Positions 1 through 12,854 of a stretch of 64,000 bases of DNA are shown in pieces; position 1 is the first letter of the stretch, and each line of letters begins with the position of its first letter. The notes under the pieces are model-generated. The model made no database searches, had not been told where the DNA came from, and was given only the letters and a program-made list of their open reading frames with translations. A program made the position numbers and the translations under genes. The DNA lies in contig CALNVZ010003432.1 in assembly GCA_940671915.1 (NCBI GenBank), positions 8,827,866 through 8,891,865 on the forward strand. The letters are read 5' to 3'. The stretch comes from Paracentrotus lividus. Its lineage: Eukaryota; Echinodermata; Echinoidea; Camarodonta; Echinidae.

Positions 1-142
1 AGCAATATTTAATGCCTATCAGAAAAGCGTCCGAAAAAGAAGCTAATAATTTAGCAATGTGCATTTCACAAATAAAAATAGACATCTTGTAATGTACATT
101 CTTTGATTGTTTCATTTCTTCATTCATTGACAGTTCTTACAG

Positions 143-213
143 ATCCCCATGTCAGTCTGATTCCTGCTCGTCTTGGTTTTCTCATCCTAGCGCACAAAAG
201 TCCTGAAACACTG
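143..213 (+). CDS. Exon A of GT14 glycosyltransferase (start of Branch domain)
   Basis: The exon follows a pyrimidine-rich acceptor ending ttcttacag and is followed by a strong donor gtaagtc. The frame starting at base 145 reads PHVSLIPARLGFLILAHKSP and then ETL. The first two bases, AT, complete a codon begun in an upstream exon outside the window; the exon ends in phase 0. ARLGFLILAHK is the usual first strand of Branch domains, whose consensus is roughly iAflilaHk. There is no in-frame ATG context suggesting a start, so this is an internal exon. Upstream bases 1-142 are intron and show nothing else. Confidence 0.85.
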
Positions 214-229
214 GTAAGTCTTTGGTAAA

Positions 230-405
230 TTGCCATTTCGTCTAAAAACATTTTGACTAACGTACGCTAGATCTCATCCCGCATGGTCTAATTTCATTTC
301 GTCTGCTACCAGTTTGTCTAATTACCTTTTGGTCTAATTGCAACATCGCACATTTACCACTTTGTTTGATTCCCATTTCGTAAAATGTCCACTTGGTCTA
401 ATACC
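230..405. repeat. Short-period degenerate repeat of catttcgtctaat / ggtctaatt
   Basis: At least seven versions of tttcgtctaa, ttggtctaat or tttgtctaatt recur every 15-35 bases from just after exon A. It behaves as a minisatellite with period about 16-18 in which the flanks drift. Confidence 0.65.
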
Positions 406-750
406 AAGATCGATAAACATCCGTACGTGGAAATATTAGCTGATACAGTACTCACATGAACATAGAATATGGCACATGCATAAGCATAGTTTATGAATTT
501 AAAAATGGACTATTATTATGTATAAAAAGCACATTAAGTAATTATATTTCAAATAGCGACAGTTTGTCTAGTCTGATAAAGCATGATGGCTTTGAAAATG
601 GATCCAAAACTGGCGAATATTGCACATTAGAGTTATAAATGAAATTTTACAACTTGAAATTTGTCGATAATAGTTAACAGTGCATAATTCAGAGATACTG
701 TACAGTTTCAAGTGATAACTATCTATCTGACTTGATCATTGATTCAGTCA

Positions 751-1420
751 GCATGGCACTGCAACAAATTAAATACTTTGCAAATATTGCATGTAAAAAG
801 TTAATAATGAAACATGTTTTGAGGGTTGCTATAATCGTTAGAATCAAATTTTCATCAAGACAAACATGCATGGTGACAGTGTAAAAAATGGGGATTCACG
901 TTTGATATTACCATAATGCCCTCAGTAAACACTTGAGAAAAAACAGGCATGGCACTGCAACAAATGAAACACTTTGCAAATATATTGCTTTCAATTTTTT
1001 ATACTGAAAAATGTTTTGAGAGTTGCTGTAGTCGTTCAGGACGAATGGCAACTTGGAGAATCACATTTGGCATAAAAATAAATAAAAATAAACGAACTTC
1101 TTATAGAGCGCATAATACATTAAAAACGTCTCTATGTGCTTATTTAAATTGAAATAATCGTTATTACTACTATATAATAATACAGTTTGGCCTATACTTA
1201 GCAACTAAACAAGGCAATTATCAAACATAACATTATATCAAACTTCATAAAATGAAACTTACTGTAATGCCCTCAGGAAACACTTGTGAGTAAAAAAATG
1301 TTTTTTTGGGTAGCTGTAGTCATTTTTAGAACTCTTCAAGACGAATGGGATGATAACATAGAGAGTCACATTTGGCATTATCATAATGCCATCAGTAAAC
1401 ACTTGAGAGTAAACAAGCTT
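751..1420. repeat. Three degenerate direct repeats of about 200-320 bp
   Basis: The string catggcactgcaacaaat occurs at 753 and 948; ataatgccctcagtaaacacttgaga recurs as variants at about 913, 1267 and 1385; gttttgag-gttgct-ta-tcgtt recurs at about 818 and 1013. The order is the same in each, so this is a decayed tandem array. Confidence 0.65.
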
Positions 1421-2712
1421 GCTGAGTCTGCATTAATAACATCATTAAATGAGCCGAGAGATGAGAGGAAGCAAGAGAAGAGATGATTAATATGGAAATG
1501 AAACTTTTGCGCTGGCCATCATCCATCTCAGATGCAAGCAGATACAAATTGCACTTTCAAGATCAACTATGAAGTGTACAGACACATTTGCCCATATTTT
1601 TCTTTTCATATTGCAAGAAATAAGCATAGGTATTAACAAGTAACTGGTGATATCTGGCATGTCAGCAAACTCTGTGGCACTGGCGTAGACACGCATAAAT
1701 TTCTTTTGTCATTGGAGGGGATGGTCTATTCAACATCCCCCCCCCCCCAATAATAAAAGAAAGTGAGTCCAGCTCTACGCCGATGCTCTGTGCAGTCAGT
1801 CCCCAAAAAACCAATCAAATTTGTTCGTTGTCCTTTGATAAATTAAACATCTCTTTTTCCAAATAATTATTGAAAAATTTAACCTCAAAAGTATATAGAA
1901 ATCAACTGAAATCATTAAGGCTGGAAATGATCATCCCACACTGATTTTTAACGAAATTTTGCTTTAAGATAGACAAATAAAGATGAAAAGCTATGGCTGC
2001 TTACTGAAAAGCATTAAACTCTGCACTATTGAATTAAACACTTGCATCTGTTAGTGGAGTAGGATGATTGACTATTATAAACTGGTTTATTAAGTACTTG
2101 TAATAACTCATTAGAGAGTAATTACAAGTGTTTCGGTTCATTTCATCTTTGATGATGGAATCATAATTATCCTATAGAGTAATTACTTGTAGTGTATGTA
2201 GTGTCTATATGTAGTGTCTATTGTAAAATTGCCAGCTCAATGCCTTTGTGAGCAGACAATGGTTTAATATCAAAGGTACATGTAAGAATTGTTTGAATAA
2301 CGGAGAAGTCAGCGACATTAATCATTAAAGAGGTACTAATATAATATAAAGTGCTTAGAGATGAAACTGTTTTATATAAGGTGCCTTGAAAATATTAATT
2401 ATTTTAAATGCTCTTTGGTATTATCGTCCAGCCTGGAATTTAATTGGTTTTTAAAAAAGCATAAAATAAAGATATATATAAGTGAAGGTTTGAAGAAAAT
2501 CTATGAAATTATAAAAAGTGTTAATTTTGTGGCCTGTTAGTGCGAGCTGTTCTCCTTTATGAGTATGCATACTAATTGAATAATTTGAAATTTTTATCAA
2601 GAAGAAGGGTATTAGTTACAAAATGTATATGTACAAATGTATGTATTTCATCTTTAAATCCATGTTCATGTTAATGTATATGCCTCTATGAAACAGATCC
2701 GTTCCTTCATCA

Positions 2713-3598
2713 ATAACAGAAATAATGCTATTGAATAATCCTAATCCATTACAAATACAAATTAATGGGAATGATGTCTCAACCACGGAGGAGTTCAAGT
2801 ACCTTGGTAGCACTGTTAGATGTGATGGGGGCGCAGGAAGTGACATTAGAAACCATCTAAATAAAGCCAACACATCCCTTAGAATGCTAAATAATATATG
2901 GAGATCACAACAGTATAGCACAGGAACAAAGCTGAGACTGTATCCAAGCTGTGTCCTCTCCACTCTATTACTGTATAAGTGGTTATTTTCGCGGTGACTT
3001 TATTTTCGCGAATTTCGCGAGTCACTTATCGCGAAAATTTCCACTTCAATACAAGGCTATTTATAGTAATGAAATCATCACCAAAATCGCGAAATTTTGC
3101 TCTCGCGAATTTCCCCAACTAGTCCAAAATCGCGAAAATATCTGGACGCGAAAATATTGGCTTATACAGTATATGGATCTGAGTGCTGGAGAATGACGGA
3201 GAAAGACCTCAATAAACTGTCAGTTTTCCACACAAAAAGCCTCAGGAAGATCCTTCTAATTTTCTGGCCAAACAAAATTACAAATGAAGAACTACTCACC
3301 CGATGCAAACAAGAGAACATGGGAACCATCAGTCTAAAAAGGCGATGGAAATGGATCGGGCATGTACTCAGAATGGATGCCTCCAATATCACCCGTGTAG
3401 CTCTCCACTGGACACCTGAAGGGAGAAGGAAGAGGGGACAACCCAAAATCACCTGGCGTAGAACAGTAGAGGAGGAATTGAAGGACCTGAAACACACATG
3501 GGGGAACTATCCAAAAATTGGCCCAGGACCGACAGAAGTGGAGGACATTCGTTGCTGCCCTACATGCCAATGGAGGCATAACGGGTAGTAAGTAAGTA
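2713..3598 (+). pseudogene. 5'-truncated RTE-type retrotransposon, reverse transcriptase C-terminus
   Basis: The frame at 2725-2970 reads LNNPNPLQIQINGND, then EFKYLGSTVRCDGGAGSD and later RMLNNIW. After an insertion it resumes at 3172 with YGSECWRMTEKDLNKL, then RWKWIGHVLRMD, LHWTPEGRRKRGQPK and TWRRTVEEEL. This is the C-terminal end of the RTE/craniofacial-development-protein-2-like reverse transcriptase, after the catalytic palm motifs, which are missing. Near 3530 the frame shifts: WRTFVAAL is read in another frame. The 3' end carries agtaagtaagtaa, the short tandem tail typical of RTE. It is clearly dead: truncated, split and frameshifted. Confidence 0.88.
2971..3169. mobile_element. MITE with CTGTATAAG termini and TA target duplication, inside the RTE copy
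   Basis: The inverted ends are ctgtataag and cttatacag, flanked by TA on both sides (2969-2970 and 3170-3171). The interior is full of TTTTCGCG / CGCGAAAA pairs in inverted order. Taking the unit out with one TA restores the retrotransposon frame across LSTLLYGSECW, so it inserted after the retrotransposon. The TA target suggests mariner/Tc1-type mobilisation. Confidence 0.85.
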
Positions 3599-5079
3599 AT
3601 CAATAAAAAATTTTTAAAAATGTTAAATCTATAGAATTTACTGGTACACAACAAATTGAGAGCAGCTTGCAAAAGATGTCACCAAATCATTTTTCGGATT
3701 TTTGTGATGTTTTCATTACTATAAATATCCTTGTTTTGAATTGAAAGTACTAACTCATGAAGTTCGTGAATATAGACCACCGCAAAAATAACCATTATTG
3801 ATATTTCAACATCCAAGAAAATTGTTGATTCCCCCCCCCCCCCTATCTCCAATCGTGGATCAGTCTCTGTTGATTTGAACTATTATGAACTTTGTATCAA
3901 CTCTGAAACACTTGATCAGATATTACACCAGACAGCTGGTGTTTGAATGGTTCCATTTACTTGAAAATACAAATAATTATTCACCACAATTTTGTTTGTA
4001 TTAACTGGAAATTGTATAAAAGCGGAATTATGCACTGTGTCACGGTGCGGTAGGTCTTTTGTCTGGCTTCAGAAGTTCATAAAAATATCCTTTAGTGTGG
4101 CTTTCGTTGCTTAGATCTAAATTTTTTTTTTTTTTTTTTTTTTTTTTGGGGGGGGTGTTAGACTTTGATAGAGGGGTAACAACCTCATGTAGAGTGATGT
4201 ACAAACAATGGTGTTTCTAATCTGATGGCTAATTTTGCTTTAGTAAGTTTTTTTTTTTATTGAAAATACAAATATCCTGATTTAACTTGTAGATTTACTC
4301 AAGTTTTTAATCTTTAGGTCAGACAGGCATCATGTAAGTTTTCTAGACAGTATGCAAAATTATTATATTTATGATTGGAAAGGATTTGGCCCAAGATCTA
4401 CATGTAAATTGGTTATCATTGGAAGGGGACTCAACAGGCTTTTTGACCAAATAGAAACAGAATTTTTGGAAGGGGTTTATAATAAAATGGAACCTCATAT
4501 GCATACAGTTGATCATTTGGCGACTCAGGGATTTTCATTTCTTACATGAATACTGTACAGACATGCACCGCATTTCTGTTTCCTTTCGGCAAAATTTCTT
4601 AAGTAAACGCCCATTTTGTTAAGCAATACAGTTTGAAGTACATGTAGATACACTCTTACAATACCCAAGGCAGATGTGTATTTGAAGAGTATTTTTCCCT
4701 TTTTGGGATCCTCCGGTTGTCGTCACAGCATGGGTTTTATTTTCCGAGGAAGAGGATAAGTTGACACCCCATAATGGTGTGTGGGACATGACTATTAATG
4801 TTGGGATGGAAATTGGGAGCGTCGTCCTTATGTAGGAAGATAAAAGGGGCTTAGAAAATGTCAGGGTTGGTAATAGAGCTGTGTATCATTAGTAAGAGAG
4901 AAGATAGATGGACGAGGTTCTTCCCAAAGGACCTGTAATCGAGTCTGTTATTTAAATGATGATGACTACATCAGAGTGTTATAATATCGGAGGTCTTGTG
5001 AATGCCTCTCCTTCAATTTTCTTTAAGCTCTAGACACCGCCCCCTCAAAAAAAAAAAAAAAAAAAAATTATTCAGACAG

Positions 5080-5223
5080 CTATCCCTGGACAACTCTTCG
5101 CTAGAAAATTATCCCAAAGAAAATTACCCAGGACAACCAGCCCAGGAAAATAACACAGAGGACAATTACCCATTTGAACAATTACCCAAGGACAACTAAC
5201 TCTAATACTGGGGTAGTTGTCAG

Positions 5224-5256
<33 letters not shown>

Positions 5257-5336
5257 GGGGGGGGGGGGGGTTATTTGCCCCTAATTGGAGAGGGATAGTT
5301 GTCCAGGGGTAGATATTTCTGGGGGTTGTTATCCAG
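5080..5336. mobile_element. Palindromic GGACAAYTACCC family element, copy 1
   Basis: The left half has ctatccctggacaac and repeated ggacaa-tacccr units; the right half has ggatagttgtccagggg and gttatccagg in inverted order. A 45-base G tract (5226-5270) fills the middle and may be a sequencing or replication expansion. Related copies are at 30748, 36769 and 59693. Confidence 0.55.
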
Positions 5337-5994
5337 GAATTAACTGTCAGGATACATTACAGATATGTACCAAAGTCTGCAAGCCTATCATTTTTCCTGT
5401 TATATTCTGCTGACTGCAGTCGATGTCAGTTGTCAAAACTTGTTTTGAAAATGATATGATATACATAAGTCTATGGAAACTGTGAATAATATTCCCCATC
5501 AGTATATTTGTAGGGAGTGGGACATTACCATGTTGGACAAATAGAAGACAGCGCAAAGTGTCATTTAATGCTCTTGCCCCGCTGAGATTTGGCAAACACC
5601 TATGTTGGCAAGAGCGCTCCAGGTTACATGAGTATAATTAAGACTGGCAGGCTCTTTGACTAACCCATTGAAATAAATCATCACCCACTCCAAGACGAAT
5701 GGGATTTCCCCCACTCCCTTCACGTATTTATATTTGATCAAAACGGTACATGATTGTGTTTCTCCTTCGATGAGTGAATGCGCTGATCTCCTACTGCACA
5801 TGTTTGTGTAGTTCTGGGGATTTTGTCTCTGGGTTTTGGACGAGCTTGGACAGGAAACATTTCTAGGTCAAAATTTTCCCCTTGACCTTGATCTGGACTA
5901 GGATGCCGTCCATGGTTTCACAATCGAGACTGATTAAAGGAGATATGCTGAAACAAACCCTGATATTAATGGCTCTACACGGTTTTCAGTAGTG

Positions 5995-6315
5995 TCACAG
6001 TAGTGTGGTCTGATCACTTGATTGGGTTGGAGAGGTCATGGGTTTGATCCCTGACATAGCACTTCTGTCCTTGGGCAAGGTGTTTTATGTATTGCTTCTC
6101 CCCACCCAGGTGTAAATGGGTACCTGGTACAATGTATAATAGAATGAGTGCACCTTTACTGGCTGCCATGATGCTCAAATAATCCTTTGGGATTGGACAG
6201 GTGTCAAAAAGACTTACATGTACAAGCATCCCATTACCGGGGTGTAGATAATTTTAAAGCATTTAGAGAAAAAATTGTTTCATATTAGGCACTATATAAA
6301 TATCAAAGGATTTTT
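5995..6315 (+). repeat. tRNA-derived SINE
   Basis: The 5' part (about 6005-6055) resembles a tRNA: an A-box-like tagtgtggtctga and a B-box ggtttgatccc. It is followed by ttgggcaaggtgttt, acccaggtgtaaatgggtacctgg and a tail with actatataaatatcaaa. This body and tail are typical of SINEs spread through deuterostome and mollusc genomes. It is too far from tRNA consensus to be a functional tRNA gene. Confidence 0.75.
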
Positions 6316-6912
6316 ACAGCTTAAGACTGGAGTCAACGAGACCATAAAATGATATGATGACGTGATACCAATTAATCATTATTTTCAAAGACTTTCTGTT
6401 GAAATATTTGTGTCTCTCTTCTAGTATTCAGAACCGGCTTTAACTTTATGCATGCCTGTCAACCTAAATGTGAATGAATCGCCCTTCCTACATGGACATG
6501 AACGTAGCATCTAACATGGCAATAGGAAGCATAACCTGCATGTGGATACCCGACACGGAATGCCGGGTTTCCATCGCTTTTTGATGGATCTCAAATCCGT
6601 GGGAATTAACCCATATTAAGTTCAGGAAGCTTTCATGCTAATAGGAGCTCCGATCTAATATTCAGCTATCAAAAGGGGTTAGAGGAGTCGGCATAACCTA
6701 GATCTCTGGATTAAAGGTGCTATTTCAGAAGTTTTCAGGCACAGATCCAAAATCAATACAGTATCAGCACTGAGTGATGTTTTTCCCCTCCAAAAAAAAT
6801 GGATGTAGTCAGTATTTCAATCTAATATCGTGAGAGAAATAGATGTTTTGTAAAGTCACAGGCTGTTTATTGTTACCGATTTCTAGACCAGTTAAACCAG
6901 TGCCCTGTAATT

Positions 6913-7167
6913 GAAGATGCTAGTACTAGAAGTTCGTATGTTACATTTTGGCCCTCTGTTACATTTATGTAACAATGTGTCGTGTTCATCCAAGCGTAAA
7001 GACATACCACACAAAAATGGTACCAAAAGATGCGGGAGGAGTTACTTTTTCGGAATATGTTAAATAAGTGAAGATGCTAGTACTAGATGTTCGTATGTTA
7101 CATTTTTACCCTCCGTTTCTCAAAACTGATTTGATGTAACATAGGAACTTCTAGTACTAGCATCTTC
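6913..7167. repeat. Palindromic element with gaagatgctagtacta ends and an extra internal copy
   Basis: gaagatgctagtactaga-gttcg occurs in direct orientation at 6913 and 7070 and inverted at the end (ctagtactagcatcttc). Between the two direct copies lies a 90-bp block (ccaagcgtaaagacata, ggtaccaaaagatgcggga) that also forms the core of the MITE at 14009-14456. Confidence 0.7.
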
Positions 7168-9159
7168 AGTTGAAAATTGATAGCAGCCAATCAGGATCCA
7201 TGTTGCATATACTTCTTGCATAAAAGTCCTTCTGTGAACCAATCAGAATGTTTGTTTTTTTTCTTCAAATTTCCAATTAATTGTAACTCTTTATGTTAGG
7301 AGCCACTCTGGTAGGGAGAGTTTCATTGTGGACCTGCTAATCATCACTTCATTAAATGTGTAACAATACATGTATTGCAAACAACAGAAATTAAGTTAAA
7401 TATTGTTTTTGTTTATTCCTAGCCATTTTGCCCTCTTAAACCAACAACTGTACATGTAGGTGTCAAAGTTTATTTCATTTACCCTCTTACAAGCCCTCTT
7501 ATTTCATATTTGCACTGGTTTGAAACAGCACATATATTTGTCTGCTCAATTAATCTTTCATGGAAGAAAAACAAAATTAGGAGAGATATGCAGCACAATT
7601 ATTTATGTGTCTATACGGTTGATAGCATTCTGTTCTATGCCTCGTTGAGTTGATGATTGGTTTTGCATTCAATGACCATGACCATAAACTTATCATGGTA
7701 ATTGGTTTGAAATGAGGTGTTTTAGAATTCATGAGGGTAGGCTGGGGTTTTGATGTATAAAAATCATATTTTGATGTGTTTAATTCCTGTGGGGCCTTCA
7801 TGTATGCATTCAAACCTGTCTATTAAGGCTACCAAAGGGACACTGAATAGTGATAGCTTTGGCCCAGCTTGTACAATACTAGTAATTACAATTTGCACAA
7901 ATTAAATACCCTGTCTCTGTGCACTTAAAGAAAACGTGGTAGATGAAAAGAACATGAAAACAGAAGAATATGAAATAGAAGAACGGCTAACAATAAAGTA
8001 TTTTTAATGAGAATTATATGTTCTTTAAAAAATGGATATGTTTTCAACTGTACATATATTTGCAGACAAGTTATGTAAATGGCATGCTATATATATGTTG
8101 CACTGGAAAGAAATATACAAAAGGGGGGAAAAAGAGGAGAACACCTTCCAGACTGTCCGAGGCTTTGAATGAATTACCGCTCAATCAAGATAAATATAGG
8201 GAAATTGATTTGTTAGGTCAAACCCAGACAGTTCTTAGGCTCTCTCTCTCTCTAGTACATTTGCAACAATAGGACGTGCATCACCAGAACAAAGTTGCCA
8301 GATGGCCCCCTTCACGGTGGCTCAGAGTAAATTTGGTCCTATACTAGACCAAAGTTTAGACAATCAAATGTTTCAAGTTTTTACAACTTTGGGTGCACAA
8401 CTGATAGTTTCAATACTGCATGCACTACAAAACCGCAATCTAACTCACTATTTTGGAAATAAATCCACTATGACGTTGTCTGACAATTTGCACAATTAAG
8501 TACACTTGAGAGAAAAAAACCTGAAATTCTCTGATCTGGCTAATTTATGATATAAGGAATAGCATGCTATTTTAATATTTCGGTGTGATGAAACATCACC
8601 TAATCACTCAGACTTAGTTTATTGTGATTGCCATCTTTTACTGCAACTGTAGATTGAGATTTCTAAGAAGATGTCTCATAGAGGCTGTATCACATTTCCA
8701 CGTCTTGCAAAACATCCACAAAACTTTTTATCCGTGTGCACGCATGAATGTTTCGCTCCTCATGAAAACTATTTAGCGTCGATCATGTGTAGGATATTTG
8801 CCAGTTGTCTCGACCCTCTCTGTTTTACGAGGGACGGGTAGACAGTGAATGCATGCGATATGACTATCAATTGGATTAGTATAATCTCATGTGTGCAACA
8901 TACCCGGGACCCATTACGGAATTGAACTCTCCCGATTGTCTGGACTAGCTTGCATTACAAAACCTCCATGTAAACTTGGCTATCAGAAGTTTGAAAAGAA
9001 ACTTTAACTTGTTGGAGACGAGCTGATTTGGCTGTAACACACATTTCCCATAGACCTCAACCCAAATTCATTCAGGCTCAGTCCTCAATGGGTTATTCAG
9101 ACAAGTATTTGTGATGGAATATTCCAAAAGAAAAATAATTGTCCAGGACGAATTTGTCA

Positions 9160-9510
9160 AAGTCCATAAAAACGGAATTGGGAATCTGTCAACTATGATA
9201 ATTCAGCAATACCCACTATTTATAGGGAAACTATGAGGTAAACATGAGAATCTTATTTTCTCCAGAATTGTCTGGAACACACATATCTTCCAAAAACTTT
9301 GCCGAACTTGACAATTACATATTCAAAATGGGGTATTAAGCAGTGCAGATAATTGGTTTACTGAAATTCCTAAAGGAAGTGTGAACAGACATAAAGGCCA
9401 CTGTTCAGGGTGACTTTTAAAAGTAAGGTGCCTAAAAATGAAATTGGTAATCTGTCTACTCTGACAGTTTAACAATACTCACTATTTAGAGGTAAACAGG
9501 AGAACAACAC
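9160..9510. repeat. Two-copy direct repeat, period about 262 bp
   Basis: ggaatctgtcaactatgataattcag near 9180 recurs as ggtaatctgtctactctgacagtt near 9445, each followed by caatacccactattta or caatactcactattta and aggtaaaca-gaga. Confidence 0.5.
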
Positions 9511-9839
9511 CTGTAAGCATGAAGTGCCATGGCCAAGGGCTTTCATAAATTAATTTTGTTGAAAAGTGCTAATACTGTATTTATAATCATTTGAAGCTGA
9601 TTTGAGTGATGCTAGGTTGTGGAGTTCAGAGTTCTTGAGCACAAGACCTGTATTACTGGAGTGCACTGTATAGAATTTGACCCACAGCAATTCATTTTTC
9701 CCCCATAAAAATTCTAAATGAATCAAATTTTTCTTATAAAAATTCTAAATTAATCAATTTTCCCCTAAAAATTTTCATTTTGAAGGGCAATGGTAATCAT
9801 AATCATAAATCCTTTTTGTGTAGTCTACACTGGTAAGAT

Positions 9840-10365
9840 ATAAATTATTGTTTTCATCCAAACTGGTCTTACTCATGAATGGTGTTACATGTATGTGTAC
9901 TGTTACAAAAATAGATTCAAACTTGTGGTTTGTGCAATTTCTCCTAATTGTAGACTGAAAGATAGGGATTTCAATTATTTTTTGTTGTTGCAAAACTTGT
10001 TTTTATTCTTAAATGGTGTATGTGCTGCTACAGAAAGAGTTCATTTTTTATGTGTAATGGTAGAGAGTTAGATTAAAAGATATGGATTTTAATGACTATT
10101 TTCTGCTAAACTGGTTTACTGCAGTAGCCTACACATGTATATGTGAAAATGTTTTTAAATTTGCACTTTTGCTCAATTGTGTATACATTTTATCTATAGG
10201 ATTTGAGATTTACAGATAGGGATTCTAGTGTTTATTTTCAGCTAAATTGTTTTCATTCTTGAATGGTATATTGTAATTTCATAGATCAATCTAAATATGT
10301 ACTAGTATGTGAATTATGTTCTCTCTTGGAGTAACGCAAGAGGGAAAGAGCTAGATTGAATGATA
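9840..10365. repeat. Four to five degenerate tandem copies of about 110-135 bp
   Basis: Each unit has agattgaaagatagggattt (or a variant), ttattttctgctaaactgg, ttcattcttgaatggtgta and a tgtgctgttaca-like piece. Units begin near 9849, 9951, 10068, 10205 and 10351. Confidence 0.6.
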
Positions 10366-10372
10366 ATATAGT

Positions 10373-10770
10373 CAGTGATTTTACGAACCGTCCTACACCT
10401 TTGCCGAGTCCCCCATACCAGCTTTTGAGATAATCGCGTTCAAAGTTTGAATATTCTTCTGACGCTCATAACTTCGCGTTTGAAGGAAACCACAGCAATT
10501 ATTTATATCAATGTACAGCATAAATTCTATAATTTTACAACATGAAAAAAAATATTTGAAATTGGAGTTTGATTTTTAAATATTTAAGACAAAATGCAAG
10601 GTAGTATTTTAGAAACTGATTGTTTTGACGAAAAATGGGGTTAAGGTCACTTCGTAAAATCACTCAATGCATACGCGCACCGCTCACCCACATCTATGTC
10701 GGGTTACGCGCCATTCAAGAGACTGCTATAGTGTAGAAACAATGGTTTAGGACGCTTCGTAAAATCACTG
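10373..10770. mobile_element. Inverted-repeat element with CAGTGATTTTACGAA ends
   Basis: The left end cagtgattttacgaaccgtccta pairs with the right end taggacgcttcgtaaaatcactg, with one mismatch in 23. A further cttcgtaaaatcactc sits inside near 10652. No clear target duplication was found. Confidence 0.6.
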
Positions 10771-11307
10771 AAAAGGATGTGACGTTTTGAACGAAATTGG
10801 AATTTTCTGTTAATTTTGAAACAATTAAGATTTAGACCTGAAATTTGGTCATTCGATAGAGTTGAATACAGGCTTTCAGAATATCAAAAAAACTCAATTT
10901 CGAAAATTTGACTAAAAATTAGGTTTATGATGGTTCGTAAAAACAGCAACAATATGCGAAATCATCACTTCTGTTCAGGAGATATTGCTATCAGTTTCTA
11001 GCAATCAATCACCGAGTACAACTTTAAACGCTGTTTACAGAAAATACTAATGTTATTAATTCAATATGTTTTATATTTCAAATTTGTCTTTTCTCTTCAT
11101 TCAAACTAGTTTTCTGTAGATTGATTCCATTAATTTCCTTCAGTTCTTTCAGTTTAACTGCCTCCCTACTTTTTCAAATGCTGACCTTAAACAAACGGAA
11201 GGTCATGTACATTTTGTACTTGTATGTTTGTATAACAAATGAATGTGATTTGACATGAATTTAAAATTCCTCTCCATTTCCCTCCACTCTTTCCCTGTGT
11301 CATTCAG

Positions 11308-11388
11308 GATCAGTTACTGCGATCAGTATACCGTCCATATTTCTACTATGTCATTCATGTGGATTACAGAGCAGATTCTGTCAGAGAT
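11308..11388 (+). CDS. Exon B of GT14 glycosyltransferase (HVD motif)
   Basis: This 81-bp exon has phase 0 at both ends, with acceptor tgtcattcag and donor gtaagt. It reads DQLLRSVYRPYFYYVIHVD and then YRADSVRD. The pattern (Q)LLR.(I/V)Y...YYxIHVD is diagnostic of the Branch/GT14 domain, where the HVD lies in the nucleotide-sugar binding part of the fold. It continues exon A without a gap (..SPETL-DQLLR..), matching the family spacing. It is too short to be found by ORF length, so the call rests on motif, splice sites and phase together. Confidence 0.88.
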
Positions 11389-11932
11389 GTAAGTATTTTG
11401 CACTATTTCTCAAGATGCATGATTATGGAAAACAATTTTTAACCCCCTCCCCCCCCCCATATATCAATATTTTAGTCTCAATCCTAATCCTGCCCAACAA
11501 GCTATTTGTTTGGGATCAGTGGATTGTGCTCCTGACCGAAAAGTGTATTAAGAAGTTTGATCACTACAAGAGATTTGTTGTATCAGGTGGTTATGCTGTA
11601 CTTTATAATGATCAAAACTAAGATCTTCAAATTTCAGAATTTTTCTTATTTGGAAATGTTCTACATGTAATACTTGTTCATAAATCAAACACAAAAGTGT
11701 AACATATCAAAGTTACAATAATGCAAGGAAAACACAGTTAAACAGAACACTTCCTTGTTGCAAGAAATTTAACCAAGCACAGTAATATTGACACATTATA
11801 CTCACGTTTCCTCATTACCAAATGATGTAAATACTGATTTACAAAATAAATGAATATATACAGGCTACACCTACTAAAATATATTTTTAAAATTCATAAT
11901 TCATTTTGATTTCCTGAACACAAAGATTATAC

Positions 11933-12092
11933 AGTGGCTAATCTAGGATTTGAAAAAAAAAGGGGTGCCAGTCCCGAAAAGGGGGTAAGCCATGACATTT
12001 TTCTTAATTTTAACAGTTACAGTCAATGAGTAGTTTTCATATTATAGAGGAGGCGCTTATCTCCTGCACCCCCGCGTGGATCCACTTGTGAC
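11933..12092. mobile_element. Short palindrome of the CAGTGGCgGATCcAGG family
   Basis: acagtggctaatctaggattt at the left pairs loosely with gtggatccacttgtg at the right, with ggggtgcc / gcacccc inside. The same end sequence is seen at 28377-28519 and as a lone end near 56528. Confidence 0.45.
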
Positions 12093-12854
12093 ACATGAAT
12101 TTGATGCAGTTTTCATGAAACAAGAATAAAAGACATCTTGATATGTGGTTTAACACAAACAATGGTCTTAATGCAATATATATCATTTTTTGAGAGCAAG
12201 AAGGGTATATCTATGTTATAGTCTACAATTTAACTCCCTTCTGGCACTGAGCAGACGATGTAGACGTAGATCACGTAGGAAGAAACACCTGACCTTTATA
12301 ACGGCACCTGTTCTCCCCTGATTTGCATCAAATTATAGGGTTAATGTGGACCCAAAGTCAAAGTTGAGCAGTGCAGGTATGGGAAACTCATTCCCTACAT
12401 GTAGGATTCAAGAGAAATGTATGGAAAAACATCACAGAATTTGCTATTTTCTATTTTAGTTTAAAGGAACATAAAATGTATTTGGGGGTAATTGTTTGAG
12501 TTTGGCAATCATGTTTATGAAAATATCAAAGCTCAGTTAAAAAACAATTTTTGTTGATTTCTGAAAAGAAATCATTTTACGCAACATGTGAAAGAAATAT
12601 TAATAAATATCTATCTATAAAAGAAAGAAGATATAAGCAACATACATGTAAGAATTAAAGTCTCAAGGCACATTTGTTACAGATTGCATTGATGAGCATA
12701 TTTGAAATCATAAACTTTATTTATTGTATTTTAATGTTGTGCATATTTAGCAGAGCCTATGACTGTCAAAATATCAAATTTATCGATGACATTGTTACAA
12801 GTACAAAATCATAGTTTTATTTATCCGGACAAAAGCAAATTTATGGAACATCTA

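Larger units (their letters stand above)
214..11307 (+). other. Intron 1 of the GT14 gene (11.1 kb)
   Basis: It is bounded by gtaagtc and tgtcattcag. It holds the repeats and mobile elements listed separately between 230 and 10770. In 1430-2710, 3600-5079, 5340-5990, 6320-6912, 7168-9160 and 10771-11307 I see only AT-rich unique-looking sequence, homopolymers (poly-C at 1739 and 3833, poly-T/G at 4121-4157) and short non-coding ORFs. Confidence 0.75.

Noticed and set aside
6001-6062. Possible tRNA gene
   Set aside because: A and B boxes are present but the cloverleaf does not form well and a SINE body follows directly.
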